A stretch of 11,628 bases of DNA from Desulfuromusa sp. (GCA_021157505.1 JAGGWI010000125.1:1-11628); one strand, 5' to 3'; positions 1-6,731 are shown, counted from the first letter of the stretch. Notes: generated from the sequence alone by a model not told the origin. A program made the numbers and translations.

Positions 1-1535
1 GTGGTAAATTTGGCCCGAAGTTCAAATGGACCGGACTGGATGAACTGATTTTTGAAAACTGTTCCACAACCCCGATCTATGTCGTCATCAAAGAAACAGC
101 TGATGGCCCAAAAATTGAATTGAAACCTGCCGATCACCTGCTTGGTCTCTCCACCCATGAAAAAATTATGGCGCTGCATAAAGAGTATGACAATGCCCAT
201 TTTGCCGCTATTGGTCAGGCGGGGGAAAACTGGCAGAATGTCTTCATGGGGGCGGTGGCTCTCTCTACTGAAAACCAACTGAAATCGGGGGATGATAAGC
301 TCCGTTTTGCCGGACGTGGCGGCATGGGCAGCATCATGGGCTATAAGAACATCATCGCTCTGGTTGCCCAGAGTGAAGATAAAAATATCCCGATCACCGC
401 AGCTGTCAAAAAAGTTCATACTCAAGTGATTAAAGGTGGGGGAGCGGCTCGCCTGCAACCGATCAAGCGCGGTGGTGGCGGTGGAACCTGGGCAGCCTAC
501 GATGTGATGCAGCCGTTTCACGCCGTACCACTGAACAACTATCGTCCTCAGGGGAATGACTTACCAGAAAAGCTGTTCCGCGAAAATGTCGAGAAAGACT
601 ATGATATTCAATCAGCCGCCTGCTACCGTTGCGGGATCACCTGTCACAACTATATTTCAGAGAAAAATCCCGATGGCAGTCGTGGCGATTTTATTGCCAA
701 GTTTGATTATGAACCCCTCAACCTTCTCAGCACCAATATCGGGATTCATAATGCTGGCCAGGCTGGCCGTCTTATCCATTTATGCGACAATTACGGCATG
801 GACGCTATCTCCCTCGGTGTGACCGTTTCCTACATGCTTTCCTACAACGAAAGACATCCCGAAACGCCACTATTCAATGGTGCAACATTTGGTGACTATG
901 AGAAAATCCATGAGCTGATCAAACTGGCCGGAGAGGGGAAACTACCCGGCATTGGTAAAGGGTCGATGCGTCTTTCCCAACTGATGGGTGAAACCGATTA
1001 TGCTTACCATATCAAAGGGCTAGAACTCGCCGCTTACCTGCCAGAAACCAACCCCGGTTACTGCTGGGCGATTGCAGGCGGACATATGTCCATGGGATCC
1101 TACGGTACGCTGATCCGTGATGGGCTGGCTGATGTTGATTCCTGGGTCAAAGTGATCACCGAAGATAAGCTCCATATTGTTGGGTTTGATATGATCGGTC
1201 TGTGTAAGTTCTTTGATATCACTCAGGGGGTCGGAACCGACAAAATTGCGACTTGCCTGAAAAGTGATTTCAACCTTGACGTTGAACCCTTGAAAATCAA
1301 AGCTGCCGTCCGCCGTTCATTCTTGCTTGGACTGGCACTCGAATTTCGTCAGGGTTACACAAAAGCGGAGTTCTGTCTCCCTGCCGAAGTGACCAAAGAC
1401 CCAAATCCCCACATAAAACTCCCCAATATTTCTAACCCCGAGTTCATGGCGGAACTGGCAGAAAAGGTCTGGGCCATTTTTGATCGGGAGATAGATGGCA
1501 TTTTAGATGACAGTTCGCAGAAAAATCTGAGTTAG
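1..1535 (+). CDS. Aldehyde ferredoxin oxidoreductase family protein (5' end outside window)
   Basis: This is a tungsten- or molybdenum-pterin oxidoreductase of the AOR family. Such enzymes oxidise aldehydes to carboxylic acids, or run in reverse, with ferredoxin as electron carrier in the cytoplasm. The reading frame is open from base 3 with no start, so about 511 residues are present of a family that is usually ~600 or more. The pterin-binding signature GRGGMGSIMGYKN is at 315-353. The [4Fe-4S] ligands are the CYRCGITC motif (Cys codons at 621, 630 and 642) and a distant fourth Cys in GLCKFF (codon 1203), the spacing known from Pyrococcus AOR. GMDAISLG (797-820) is another family block. The TTG at 120 is an internal codon, not a start. 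No clear terminator follows the stop. The substrate cannot be read from the sequence: AOR, other aldehyde oxidoreductases and BamB-like enzymes share this fold. Confidence 0.93.
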   Translation, partial: GKFGPKFKWTGLDELIFENCSTTPIYVVIKETADGPKIELKPADHLLGLSTHEKIMALHKEYDNAHFAAIGQAGENWQNVFMGAVALSTENQLKSGDDKLRFAGRGGMGSIMGYKNIIALVAQSEDKNIPITAAVKKVHTQVIKGGGAARLQPIKRGGGGGTWAAYDVMQPFHAVPLNNYRPQGNDLPEKLFRENVEKDYDIQSAACYRCGITCHNYISEKNPDGSRGDFIAKFDYEPLNLLSTNIGIHNAGQAGRLIHLCDNYGMDAISLGVTVSYMLSYNERHPETPLFNGATFGDYEKIHELIKLAGEGKLPGIGKGSMRLSQLMGETDYAYHIKGLELAAYLPETNPGYCWAIAGGHMSMGSYGTLIRDGLADVDSWVKVITEDKLHIVGFDMIGLCKFFDITQGVGTDKIATCLKSDFNLDVEPLKIKAAVRRSFLLGLALEFRQGYTKAEFCLPAEVTKDPNPHIKLPNISNPEFMAELAEKVWAIFDREIDGILDDSSQKNLS

Positions 1536-1604
1536 ATATCAAAATATTTTTTCAGGATGCTTTCCCTGTATACAAAACAGGAGTTAGTGTCCAGAAAAAG
1601 CTAT

Positions 1605-1620
1605 ACTATTCCCGAATAGT
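1605..1620. repeat. 16-bp perfect palindrome, candidate operator
   Basis: ACTATTC-CC-GAATAGT is a perfect inverted repeat with 7-bp arms and a 2-bp centre. It lies about 30 bp upstream of the candidate -35 of the hipBA module 1 promoter. Its size and symmetry suit a dimeric regulator. Its core (TATTC..GAATA) differs from the long AT-rich repeat at the promoter, so it could be a second HipB site or a site for another regulator. No T tract follows it, so it is not a terminator. Confidence 0.4.
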
Positions 1621-1649
1621 TATTAAGAATGGTCTCATCAACACTCATT

Positions 1650-1679
1650 TTGACTACCTATCCACCTACCGCACATAAT
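1650..1679 (+). promoter_or_regulatory. Candidate sigma-70 promoter P1 for hipBA module 1
   Basis: TTGACT (1650-1655) and CATAAT (1674-1679) each match the sigma-70 consensus at five of six positions, with an 18-bp spacer. Transcription would start near 1686 and leave a leader of about 45 nt before the antitoxin ATG. The -10 box lies inside the left arm of the 17-bp inverted repeat, so a repressor bound there would occlude RNA polymerase. A second -35 box, TTGACA (1691-1696), has only a weak -10 (TATTTA at 1714-1719); if used, it would give an almost leaderless transcript. Confidence 0.5.
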
Positions 1680-1733
1680 GATAAATATAATTGACATTTA
1701 TTACAATTATTGCTATTTATATTTATCATTATG
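1674..1733. promoter_or_regulatory. 17-bp perfect inverted repeat: probable HipB autoregulatory operator
   Basis: The arms at 1674-1690 and 1717-1733 (CATAATGATAAATATAA and its exact reverse complement) are separated by 26 bp. The left arm covers the -10 of P1 and the right arm ends on the antitoxin start codon. HipB-type antitoxins bind paired palindromic operators in their own promoters, so negative autoregulation by the HipB/HipA complex is the simple reading. A spacing between arm centres of 43 bp (about four helical turns) would put the two sites on the same face of the DNA. The pair could also form a hairpin in RNA and hide the translation start if transcription begins far enough upstream. 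Confidence 0.6.
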
Positions 1734-2063
1734 CCAAAAAAACCATTTCACATCTATCCCGGTTCTGTGAGGGAAGTCCAGTCATTTGGACAAAGACTGA
1801 GAGATGCGCGCCTACGGCGGCGTTTTTCTATGGAAACCGTTTGCATCAGAGCCGATATCTCCCGCCCGACACTCTACAAGATTGAAAAAGGTGATCCCTC
1901 CGTTGCCTTTGGTCATTATTTACAGGTATTGCGTGTCCTTGGCCTGCTGGGCGATTTAGCCCAAGTGGCTAAAGAAGATGAGTTGGGTCGTCGTTTACAA
2001 GATGAATCCCTGCCGCAAAGGAAAAGAGCTCCGCGCAAGACAATCTTGCAGGATAAATCGTGA
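1731..2063 (+). CDS. hipB: HipB-like XRE-family antitoxin (module 1)
   Basis: This is the DNA-binding antitoxin and autorepressor that should neutralise the HipA-like kinase encoded directly downstream. From ATG 1731 it is 110 residues. A basic N-terminus is followed by an HTH_XRE domain at about residues 18-72 (SFGQRLRDAR ... ISRPTLYKIEKGD), and the tail is very basic (LPQRKRAPRK). The ATG was chosen over the in-frame TTG at 1710 because the 21-base extension (LFIFII) is encoded by the operator repeat and lies outside the domain. There is no recognisable Shine-Dalgarno sequence before this ATG, only AT-rich operator DNA, so initiation may be weak or leaderless. The stop overlaps the next ATG as TGATG, which implies translational coupling. 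Confidence 0.85.
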   Translation: MPKKPFHIYPGSVREVQSFGQRLRDARLRRRFSMETVCIRADISRPTLYKIEKGDPSVAFGHYLQVLRVLGLLGDLAQVAKEDELGRRLQDESLPQRKRAPRKTILQDKS

Positions 2064-3322
2064 TGGCAAAGGCCGCTCAAAGAGAACAACTGTGGGTATG
2101 GCTGGATGATCCGGCTTTCGGCCCTCGACAACGAATTGGCACCCTCTCAAAAGGTGATCGTGGCAGTATCAGCTTTGCCTACGATGCTGATTGGCTGCTT
2201 CACGCTCATGCTTTTCCACTTGATCCTGAATTGGATCTGTTACCGGGTGAATTTTATCCGGGTGGATCGAATTTTGGTGCCTTCATGGATTCGTGTCCTG
2301 ATCGCTGGGGACAGCTCTTGATGAAGCGCAGAGAGGCGTTAGTCGCCAGAGAGGAGGAACGTAAGCCCAGAGCTCTCGATCCGTGGGACTTTCTGCGGGG
2401 TGTCCAGGACTGTACCCGCATGGGAGCGTTACGCTACAGTCTGCCAGGGCAGGATATTTTTCTCGCCGATGAAGCATTATCCGCCCCTCCCGTGACCAAA
2501 ATCGCCGAACTTCAGGAGATCGCATACGAGCTGACCAAAAAAAAGCTGGCCGCAGCAGATAAAATCAAAGCATGGCTGCAAGTTCTTGTCGCGCCGGGAG
2601 CCTCACTCGGCGGTGCACGTCCCAAAGCAAATCTGGTCGATAATCAGGGACATCTCTGGATTGCTAAATTTCCAGCAGCAGATGACGATTATAATGTCGC
2701 TGTCTGGGAGAAGGTCGTTCATGACCTCGCTCTGGATTGCGGGATCACAGTTCCAGAATCAAAACTCATGCAGATCGGTGACGGCTACCACACCTTTCTG
2801 GTGAAACGCTTTGACCGTAATGGGGAGAGCCGCCGTTTTTTCACCTCGGCCATGACCATGTTGAATCATATTGATACCGATGATGCCAGTTATCTGGAAC
2901 TGGCAGAATTTCTGGTGACTTTTGGCGATCCAGATTCCCTGCAAACTGACCTTAAAGAACTGTTCACCCGAGTTGTATTCAATATTGCTACCGCCAACCG
3001 GGATGATCATCTACGTAACCATGGGTTCATAAGGACTCCGGCAGGATGGCAACTGGCACCTGCTTTTGACATGAATCCATCCTTCAAAAAAGAAGAACAC
3101 GCCCTTGCTCTGGACTTTGACTGCCATCAGCCGGATCTGGATATTATTCTTGAAACTGCAGGATATTATCGGTTGGATAAGAGACAATCCATAAAAATTG
3201 TCCAGAAGGTGTGCGATATTATCGCGGGTTGGGAACGTCGGGCACGGCAGTATGGACTTTCAAGGCAAGAATGTCTGGACGCTGAACATTTATTTGAATG
3301 CAAACCGGTAAAATTGAGTTAG
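2063..3322 (+). CDS. hipA: HipA-family serine/threonine kinase toxin (module 1)
   Basis: A 419-residue HipA-family kinase. E. coli HipA phosphorylates GltX and causes growth arrest; the target of this homologue is unknown. The N-terminal 'couple_hipA' domain includes LPGEFYPGGS and FGAFMDSCPDRWGQ (residues ~55-85). The kinase core shows a glycine-rich loop GASLGGARPK (residues 179-188) whose Ser181 lies where E. coli HipA has the autophosphorylated Ser150. ATP-binding Lys202 lies in IAKFP. The catalytic-loop motif DDHLRN has Asp314 and Asn319, and the metal-binding Asp336 lies in AFDMNP, so all expected active-site residues are present. The ATG at 2063 overlaps the antitoxin stop by one base and has AGGA 9 nt upstream; a GTG at 2060 is the alternative. 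It is only distantly similar to the second HipA in the window. Confidence 0.92.
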   Translation: MAKAAQREQLWVWLDDPAFGPRQRIGTLSKGDRGSISFAYDADWLLHAHAFPLDPELDLLPGEFYPGGSNFGAFMDSCPDRWGQLLMKRREALVAREEERKPRALDPWDFLRGVQDCTRMGALRYSLPGQDIFLADEALSAPPVTKIAELQEIAYELTKKKLAAADKIKAWLQVLVAPGASLGGARPKANLVDNQGHLWIAKFPAADDDYNVAVWEKVVHDLALDCGITVPESKLMQIGDGYHTFLVKRFDRNGESRRFFTSAMTMLNHIDTDDASYLELAEFLVTFGDPDSLQTDLKELFTRVVFNIATANRDDHLRNHGFIRTPAGWQLAPAFDMNPSFKKEEHALALDFDCHQPDLDIILETAGYYRLDKRQSIKIVQKVCDIIAGWERRARQYGLSRQECLDAEHLFECKPVKLS

Positions 3323-3387
3323 ATAAGCTGTCCCCCGAACTGGTTCACAGGCAGAGAGCAATATCAAAACCGTCCAGGACGCACAGA

Positions 3388-3418
3388 TCGACAGAGGTCA
3401 TGACCTGATCAATATTAT
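3388..3418 (+). promoter_or_regulatory. Candidate promoter with spacer palindrome for the small membrane protein
   Basis: A TCGACA box (3388-3393) and a TATTAT box (3413-3418) each match sigma-70 consensus at five of six positions, but the 19-bp spacer is long. Inside the spacer is a perfect 12-bp palindrome, AGGTCATGACCT (3395-3406). A long spacer with a palindrome in it is typical of promoters controlled by a spacer-binding regulator such as a MerR-type activator, though no such gene is present here. The assignment is tentative. Confidence 0.35.
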
Positions 3419-3451
3419 AAACGTCACGATTGCGGGGACGTCTTAGCTAAA

Positions 3452-3458
3452 GGGAGGG
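3452..3458 (+). promoter_or_regulatory. Strong Shine-Dalgarno site
   Basis: GGGAGGG lies 6 nt before ATG 3465. It is one of the strongest ribosome binding sites in the window and is the best evidence that the following short frame is a real gene rather than a chance ORF. Confidence 0.75.
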
Positions 3459-3464
3459 CAAACA

Positions 3465-3752
3465 ATGAACACAAACAATGACATCTTGGCCATAATTGCT
3501 GGACTAGCCGGAACAGCCGGGGGACTATTCATCCTCATGCTGCTCATACTTAGCGTCCTCACCCCGCTGATAATCTATTTGATCCACCGATCAACCAAGC
3601 GCACAGCCGAGGCTACAGAACAAATTGTCCGGCAGAACAAAGAGCTGATCGACCTGCTCAGTCCCAACAGCGGTGATTTTAGCCTTGGAGCACCGGAACC
3701 TCCCATCACAAGATGGGCACAAAACGCAACAAAACAAGGTCCAGAAAGCTAG
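3465..3752 (+). CDS. Small single-pass membrane protein of unknown function
   Basis: I do not recognise a family for this 95-residue protein. A short polar N-terminus (MNTNND) precedes a hydrophobic stretch at about residues 8-40, rich in Gly at first (GLAGTAGG) and then Leu/Ile. That is long enough for one long or two closely packed membrane helices. Next come a basic stop-transfer segment (HRSTKR), an amphipathic helical stretch (TEQIVRQNKELIDLL, about residues 51-65) that could pair in a coiled coil, and a Pro/Gly-rich disordered tail. The gene sits in the gap between two converging toxin-antitoxin modules, 142 bp after hipA of module 1 and on the same strand. It has its own strong ribosome binding site and possibly its own promoter. 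It could be a third component or independent cargo. Confidence 0.65.
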   Translation: MNTNNDILAIIAGLAGTAGGLFILMLLILSVLTPLIIYLIHRSTKRTAEATEQIVRQNKELIDLLSPNSGDFSLGAPEPPITRWAQNATKQGPES

Positions 3753-3785
3753 GCGCATATTGTAAAAAACATTATCGACGGGAAA

Positions 3786-3818
3786 AACAGCAACAACCTC
3801 ATTGGTCTATGCAGTTGC
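3786..3818 (-). terminator. Weak candidate terminator for hipA module 2
   Basis: Read on the minus strand, an imperfect hairpin (GCAAC at 3818-3814 pairing with GTTGC at 3794-3790, with an inner ACC/GGT pair) is followed by TGTTTTT just beyond the hipA stop. The stem is short and interrupted, so termination may be inefficient. On the plus strand the hairpin is not followed by T residues, so it would not end transcripts from the small membrane protein gene. Confidence 0.3.
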
Positions 3819-3828
3819 GGAAAAAAGG

Positions 3829-5094
3829 TTAAATCCGAAAATCTTTTTGCAGATTAGCCCAATGGACCTGGAGTCTATCCTTGTGCTCGTCATTCATGGG
3901 CAGATCTTTTATTTTCTGTGGCCATAAACTTCGTGCTTTTTCCATGGTGTCATCAAGATGTGGCTTTATAACGCGCCATGGCACGCCAGCTCGTTTGGCC
4001 CATACCTCAAAGTTTGCATAAGTGACGTCATACCACTCTTTCGTCTTTCCCAGGTTGAGCGCGTAGCACCTTTCGTTATCAATATAAACACTCGTAGTGA
4101 CGATGTCATAGGCTGGGGAAAGTCGCGGTGTAACTTGATCAGAATAGAGTAAACTCCAGTTTTTTAGATGTGCATCGCCATTGGCCAGTAGAATATTAAC
4201 CAGCAGCCGCCTAGCGAACTGCTGCGTGTCAGCCAGATCATCCCCAGAGAAATTATAAAGAATTTTACCTATCTGTTCGTAGCTTGCGGAATTATATTTT
4301 TCATGTGGATACTTCACCAATACCTGCGCAAAGTCTTCCATGTGAATTCGTTGGTCATCATTACGATCGAAGCGCTTTATCGCAAATGCAAGTTTTTCAT
4401 CGGGCAAATTGATTTGCGGCAAGTTGTCGAGCTTATCCAGTTCCACCAGCTTTATTTCGGGGACATCAACACCTGCCATTGATGCCAATGTCATCGCTGT
4501 GAATTCATTGACCGGCACATCTTTGTGTTTGGTTGAAGGTATCTTTATAATCCAGTCGCCAAGGACATCTCCTTTGGATAGGTTGTAGCGACCATCCTGT
4601 TGCTTCATGGAAAACTTCATCTGGACGCCGGCTAGAGAGAATTTATTTTCCCGAGAGACCTTCTCGAATTTAACGGCTTTAACTTTGCCGTGAGCAGACA
4701 AGAGACTCGCTGGAACCTCGTCTGGCTCCATCGGTTCAGCAACCAACGCGCCAGGTAAATCTTCCCCCAGATACGAGAATAGGTGAAATTCGTTATCGAC
4801 ATGCACCTTGAGACCCTGGGCTATCAGTTCCCGTAATGACCCCTCTGGGAGCAAATTGGATAGTGTGGGATGCAGTTTTTGCTGGCGTATCCAAGGCTCT
4901 GCCAGCAGCTTTTCCGAATGTGGGAATCGGGGGTGGGTGATTAAACTGAACGTTGGACGAGCTGCATCAGACTTGAATTCATCCGCAAAGCTCAATACGT
5001 TTCGACCATCATGAAAACCGGCCAGATAGCCAACCAATCTTCCGTGCAAAGTCAGCCTTAGTATATTGATTTCATCTGCGACGTTATGACTCAT
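3829..5094 (-). CDS. hipA: HipA-family serine/threonine kinase toxin (module 2)
   Basis: A complete 421-residue HipA-type kinase. Order of features: an N-terminal 'couple_hipA' region with HPTLSNLLPEGSLRE (family consensus LPxLSNLLPEG), a glycine-rich loop FSLAGVQMKF with Ser153 at the position of E. coli HipA Ser150, the catalytic loop NGDAHLKN with Asp307 and Asn312, and the metal-binding Asp330 in PAYDIV. All key residues look intact. The start was set at ATG 5094 because AGAGG sits 6 nt upstream of it; the in-frame ATG at 5100 directly abuts that site. The gene overlaps the antitoxin 3' end by 11 bp, so the two are translationally coupled. It is closer to the classic E. coli HipA pattern (GDAHLKN) than the module 1 kinase (DDHLRN), so the modules are separate lineages and not a duplication. 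Confidence 0.93.
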   Translation of the reverse strand: MSHNVADEINILRLTLHGRLVGYLAGFHDGRNVLSFADEFKSDAARPTFSLITHPRFPHSEKLLAEPWIRQQKLHPTLSNLLPEGSLRELIAQGLKVHVDNEFHLFSYLGEDLPGALVAEPMEPDEVPASLLSAHGKVKAVKFEKVSRENKFSLAGVQMKFSMKQQDGRYNLSKGDVLGDWIIKIPSTKHKDVPVNEFTAMTLASMAGVDVPEIKLVELDKLDNLPQINLPDEKLAFAIKRFDRNDDQRIHMEDFAQVLVKYPHEKYNSASYEQIGKILYNFSGDDLADTQQFARRLLVNILLANGDAHLKNWSLLYSDQVTPRLSPAYDIVTTSVYIDNERCYALNLGKTKEWYDVTYANFEVWAKRAGVPWRVIKPHLDDTMEKARSLWPQKIKDLPMNDEHKDRLQVHWANLQKDFRI

Positions 5095-5428
5095 CGACAT
5101 CCTCTAAAATATTCTGCCAGGGGTCGTCAAACAGGCTTTTCTTTTTATGATCCATTGCCTGCTTTGCTGGTTTTTGCCCTGACGCCAGATCCGGTTCGAC
5201 ACTTTCGAGCACAGCGATTACGGCAGGTAACTTTTCTTTGGGGATCAGCATCAGTTCGCTGTTAAGGCCTTTAGCAATCAACTCCAGAGTGTCCAACTGT
5301 GGATTGCCTTTAGACTCCAAACGTTGGTACTGCTGACGGGATACGCCGATGCGCATCATCATGTCGTTTTGCTTAAGTCCCAGCTTTAAGCGTCTTTTTT
5401 TGAGCTGTTGAAGTAGAGAGTCTGTCAT
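5084..5428 (-). CDS. hipB: HipB-like XRE-family antitoxin (module 2)
   Basis: A DNA-binding antitoxin and likely autorepressor for the kinase encoded immediately downstream on the minus strand. From ATG 5428 it has 114 residues. The HTH_XRE domain is at about residues 4-62 (LKKRRLKLGLKQNDMMMRIGVSRQQYQRLE). A flexible Lys-rich linker follows, and the protein ends in an acidic tail with DDPWQNILEDVDES, which may be the segment that contacts HipA. The frame stays open for 23 more codons upstream. ATG 5428 was chosen because AGGAG lies 6 nt before it, and because the extension would run through the operator palindrome at 5448-5464. Confidence 0.88.
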   Translation of the reverse strand: MTDSLLQQLKKRRLKLGLKQNDMMMRIGVSRQQYQRLESKGNPQLDTLELIAKGLNSELMLIPKEKLPAVIAVLESVEPDLASGQKPAKQAMDHKKKSLFDDPWQNILEDVDES

Positions 5429-5434
5429 TGTAGG

Positions 5435-5439
5435 CTCCT
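5435..5439 (-). promoter_or_regulatory. Shine-Dalgarno site that sets the module 2 antitoxin start
   Basis: AGGAG on the minus strand with a 6-nt spacer to ATG 5428. No other in-frame start of this frame (5497, 5467 or 5443) has as good a site, so this decides the start. Confidence 0.7.
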
Positions 5440-5447
5440 GCATTGCT

Positions 5448-5464
5448 TTTCCTGATATAGGAAA
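5448..5464. promoter_or_regulatory. TTTCCT-N5-AGGAAA palindrome: probable HipB operator, module 2
   Basis: The perfect 6-bp arms 5448-5453 and 5459-5464 enclose five bases. The site covers the expected transcription start of the minus-strand promoter just upstream of the antitoxin gene. E. coli HipB operators have the form TATCC-N8-GGATA, so a CC...GG palindrome here fits the family. Autorepression is an inference. Confidence 0.55.
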
Positions 5465-5465
5465 C

Positions 5466-5494
5466 ATGTTAGCTTCTTTGTTCAAATTAATCAA
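5466..5494 (-). promoter_or_regulatory. Candidate promoter for hipBA module 2
   Basis: On the minus strand, TTGATT (5494-5489) and TAACAT (5471-5466) are separated by exactly 17 bp and each match consensus at four of six positions. The start would fall near 5459, inside the TTTCCT/AGGAAA palindrome, which fits a repressible toxin-antitoxin promoter. Confidence 0.45.
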
Positions 5495-5501
5495 CATATG
5501 A

Positions 5502-5539
5502 GTTGCTATTTTTTGAGACTGACGCAGAATGATAGCAAC
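5502..5539. repeat. 8-bp inverted repeat upstream of the module 2 promoter
   Basis: GTTGCTAT (5502-5509) and ATAGCAAC (5532-5539) are perfect reverse complements separated by 22 bp. They lie just upstream of the minus-strand -35 box. It could be a second regulator site, or an end mark of the transferred module. A chance occurrence is not excluded. Confidence 0.3.
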
Positions 5540-5540
5540 G

Positions 5541-5914
5541 CAAACGGAAAACTCAGCGTCCCCACTGCTACGTCAACAGCATCCATGGTCTTAAACCTGA
5601 ATCAGTGAATGGATCGACAGTTGATAGCACAAGTCATTGAATTGTCTAAGCGTCCCAAAAATCACCGCTGAACCTATGGGTGCAGCTAAGATTCTTTGGA
5701 ACACTTACTCAATCCAAGCACTTGGCACTCTCATTCCGCCCCCCACTCACTGATCCAGGTTAAAAGCACAGTTATCTTCAGTCGGGTTCACTTCGCTATT
5801 CACACCCGGCACTGCAGTCACCTGCCTGAAAAAACAACAGAATTATTGATCAATTGCAGCAATTGCGCTAATGTTCCGCTTATTTCTGTTGCTCATCAAA
5901 CTGGGATAGCTACA
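5541..5914. other. Intergenic region without a supported gene
   Basis: About 370 bp between the divergently transcribed hipBA module 2 and the elyC-like gene. The plus-strand frame that leads into elyC is open from a TTG at 5696. Its extra 73 residues lack hydrophobic or family character and have no ribosome binding site, so I treat them as non-coding. Only short repeats are visible, for example AGCGTCCC at 5555 and 5649, and AATTGC repeated near 5851 and 5861. No convincing promoter box pair, terminator or RNA gene was found. Confidence 0.5.
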
Positions 5915-6703
5915 ATGGATCATTACCTGTTTCTGCTGAAAAAATTTCTTGGCAATCTGCTGATGCCAGTTCCGGTGACTCTGCTCCTGCTCCTCTGGGC
6001 ATTGCTGTTACTGTTGCGGGCCAAAACTCGCTGGCTTGGGATGGTTGTGGTTTTTTTTGCTACGGCGCTGTTATTCGTCGGCAGTTACTCCCCCTTGAGT
6101 CATCAATATATCTCCAGTTTTGAAAATCAGATTCCCAACTATCAGCAACCGGAGATCCCGGTTAATTATGTTGCCGTCCTTGGCAGTTGGCATCAATCGG
6201 TTGCTAATCAACCCGTCACCAGTGAACTGAGTCCAACGGCGATTGTCCGACTGGCAGAAGGGATTCGTATTTACCATCTGAATCCGGGCAGCAAATTAAT
6301 TTTTACCGGCTTCCGGGGAATCATTAAAGATCGGGTTTCCTATCCGGAAAAGCTCCAGGAACTGGCCCTTGCTTTAGGTGTTCCAGAAAAAGACATCCTG
6401 GTTCTTAATGGTCCCAGAGATACCATGGAAGAAGCGCAGCTGATTGCTGACCAATTCCCCGCTGCCTCGCTGGTTCTGGTCACAACAGCGGTGCATATGC
6501 CACGTGCCTTATTCCTGTTTCAGCATGCGGGACTTGACCCGATCCCGGCCCCGACCGAACATCTGAGTAAACCGTTTAAAAGCTGGTGGACCTTTCCAGC
6601 AGCAGAAACTCTGGCTCACAGTGAATACTGGGCTCATGAACGATTGGGATTCCTCTGGGCACAGTTGACGCAGCAGGTCAAAAGTTATTCCGACCAGGAT
6701 TAA
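5915..6703 (+). CDS. elyC: ElyC/SanA/YdcF-family (DUF218) inner membrane protein
   Basis: A 262-residue inner membrane protein, nearly the same length and layout as E. coli ElyC (YcbC), which is needed for peptidoglycan synthesis at low temperature and is linked to the undecaprenyl-phosphate carrier pool. The N-terminus (LLKKFLGNLLMPVPVTLLLLLW) matches the ElyC start closely. Two membrane segments are at about residues 13-32 and 37-55. The rest is the periplasmic DUF218 domain with YVAVLGSW, AEGIRIYHLNPGSKLIFTGF, DTMEEA and AVHMPRALFLFQHAGLDPIPAP. The usual glycine-rich LGGG turn is LGSW here. ATG 5915 was chosen because it begins the ElyC-like sequence and has GGGA 8 nt upstream. A MITE-like element begins 28 bp after the stop. 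The exact role in this organism is inferred. Confidence 0.85.
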   Translation: MDHYLFLLKKFLGNLLMPVPVTLLLLLWALLLLLRAKTRWLGMVVVFFATALLFVGSYSPLSHQYISSFENQIPNYQQPEIPVNYVAVLGSWHQSVANQPVTSELSPTAIVRLAEGIRIYHLNPGSKLIFTGFRGIIKDRVSYPEKLQELALALGVPEKDILVLNGPRDTMEEAQLIADQFPAASLVLVTTAVHMPRALFLFQHAGLDPIPAPTEHLSKPFKSWWTFPAAETLAHSEYWAHERLGFLWAQLTQQVKSYSDQD

Positions 6704-6731
6704 AGTACCGAACCACAGGATATCAACCTAG

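Noticed and set aside
1541..1581. AAAATATTTT and CCTGT...ACAGG repeats after the oxidoreductase gene as an intrinsic terminator
   Set aside because: The first is only A/T and the second has 5-bp arms with no T run after it, so neither supports a terminator call.
3829..5094. The two HipA genes as a recent inverted duplication
   Set aside because: The proteins differ throughout, including the kinase loop and antitoxin sequence, so they are separate lineages.
5507..5590. Hydrophobic 26-residue minus-strand mini-ORF (MDAVDVAVG...) upstream of hipB module 2
   Set aside because: No ribosome binding site was evident and the frame ends in the promoter region. Length and context are compatible with chance.
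5696..5914. Upstream in-frame extension of the ElyC-like protein from a TTG
   Set aside because: The 73 extra residues are low in family character, contain no hydrophobic signal and have no Shine-Dalgarno site. The ElyC-like sequence begins at ATG 5915.
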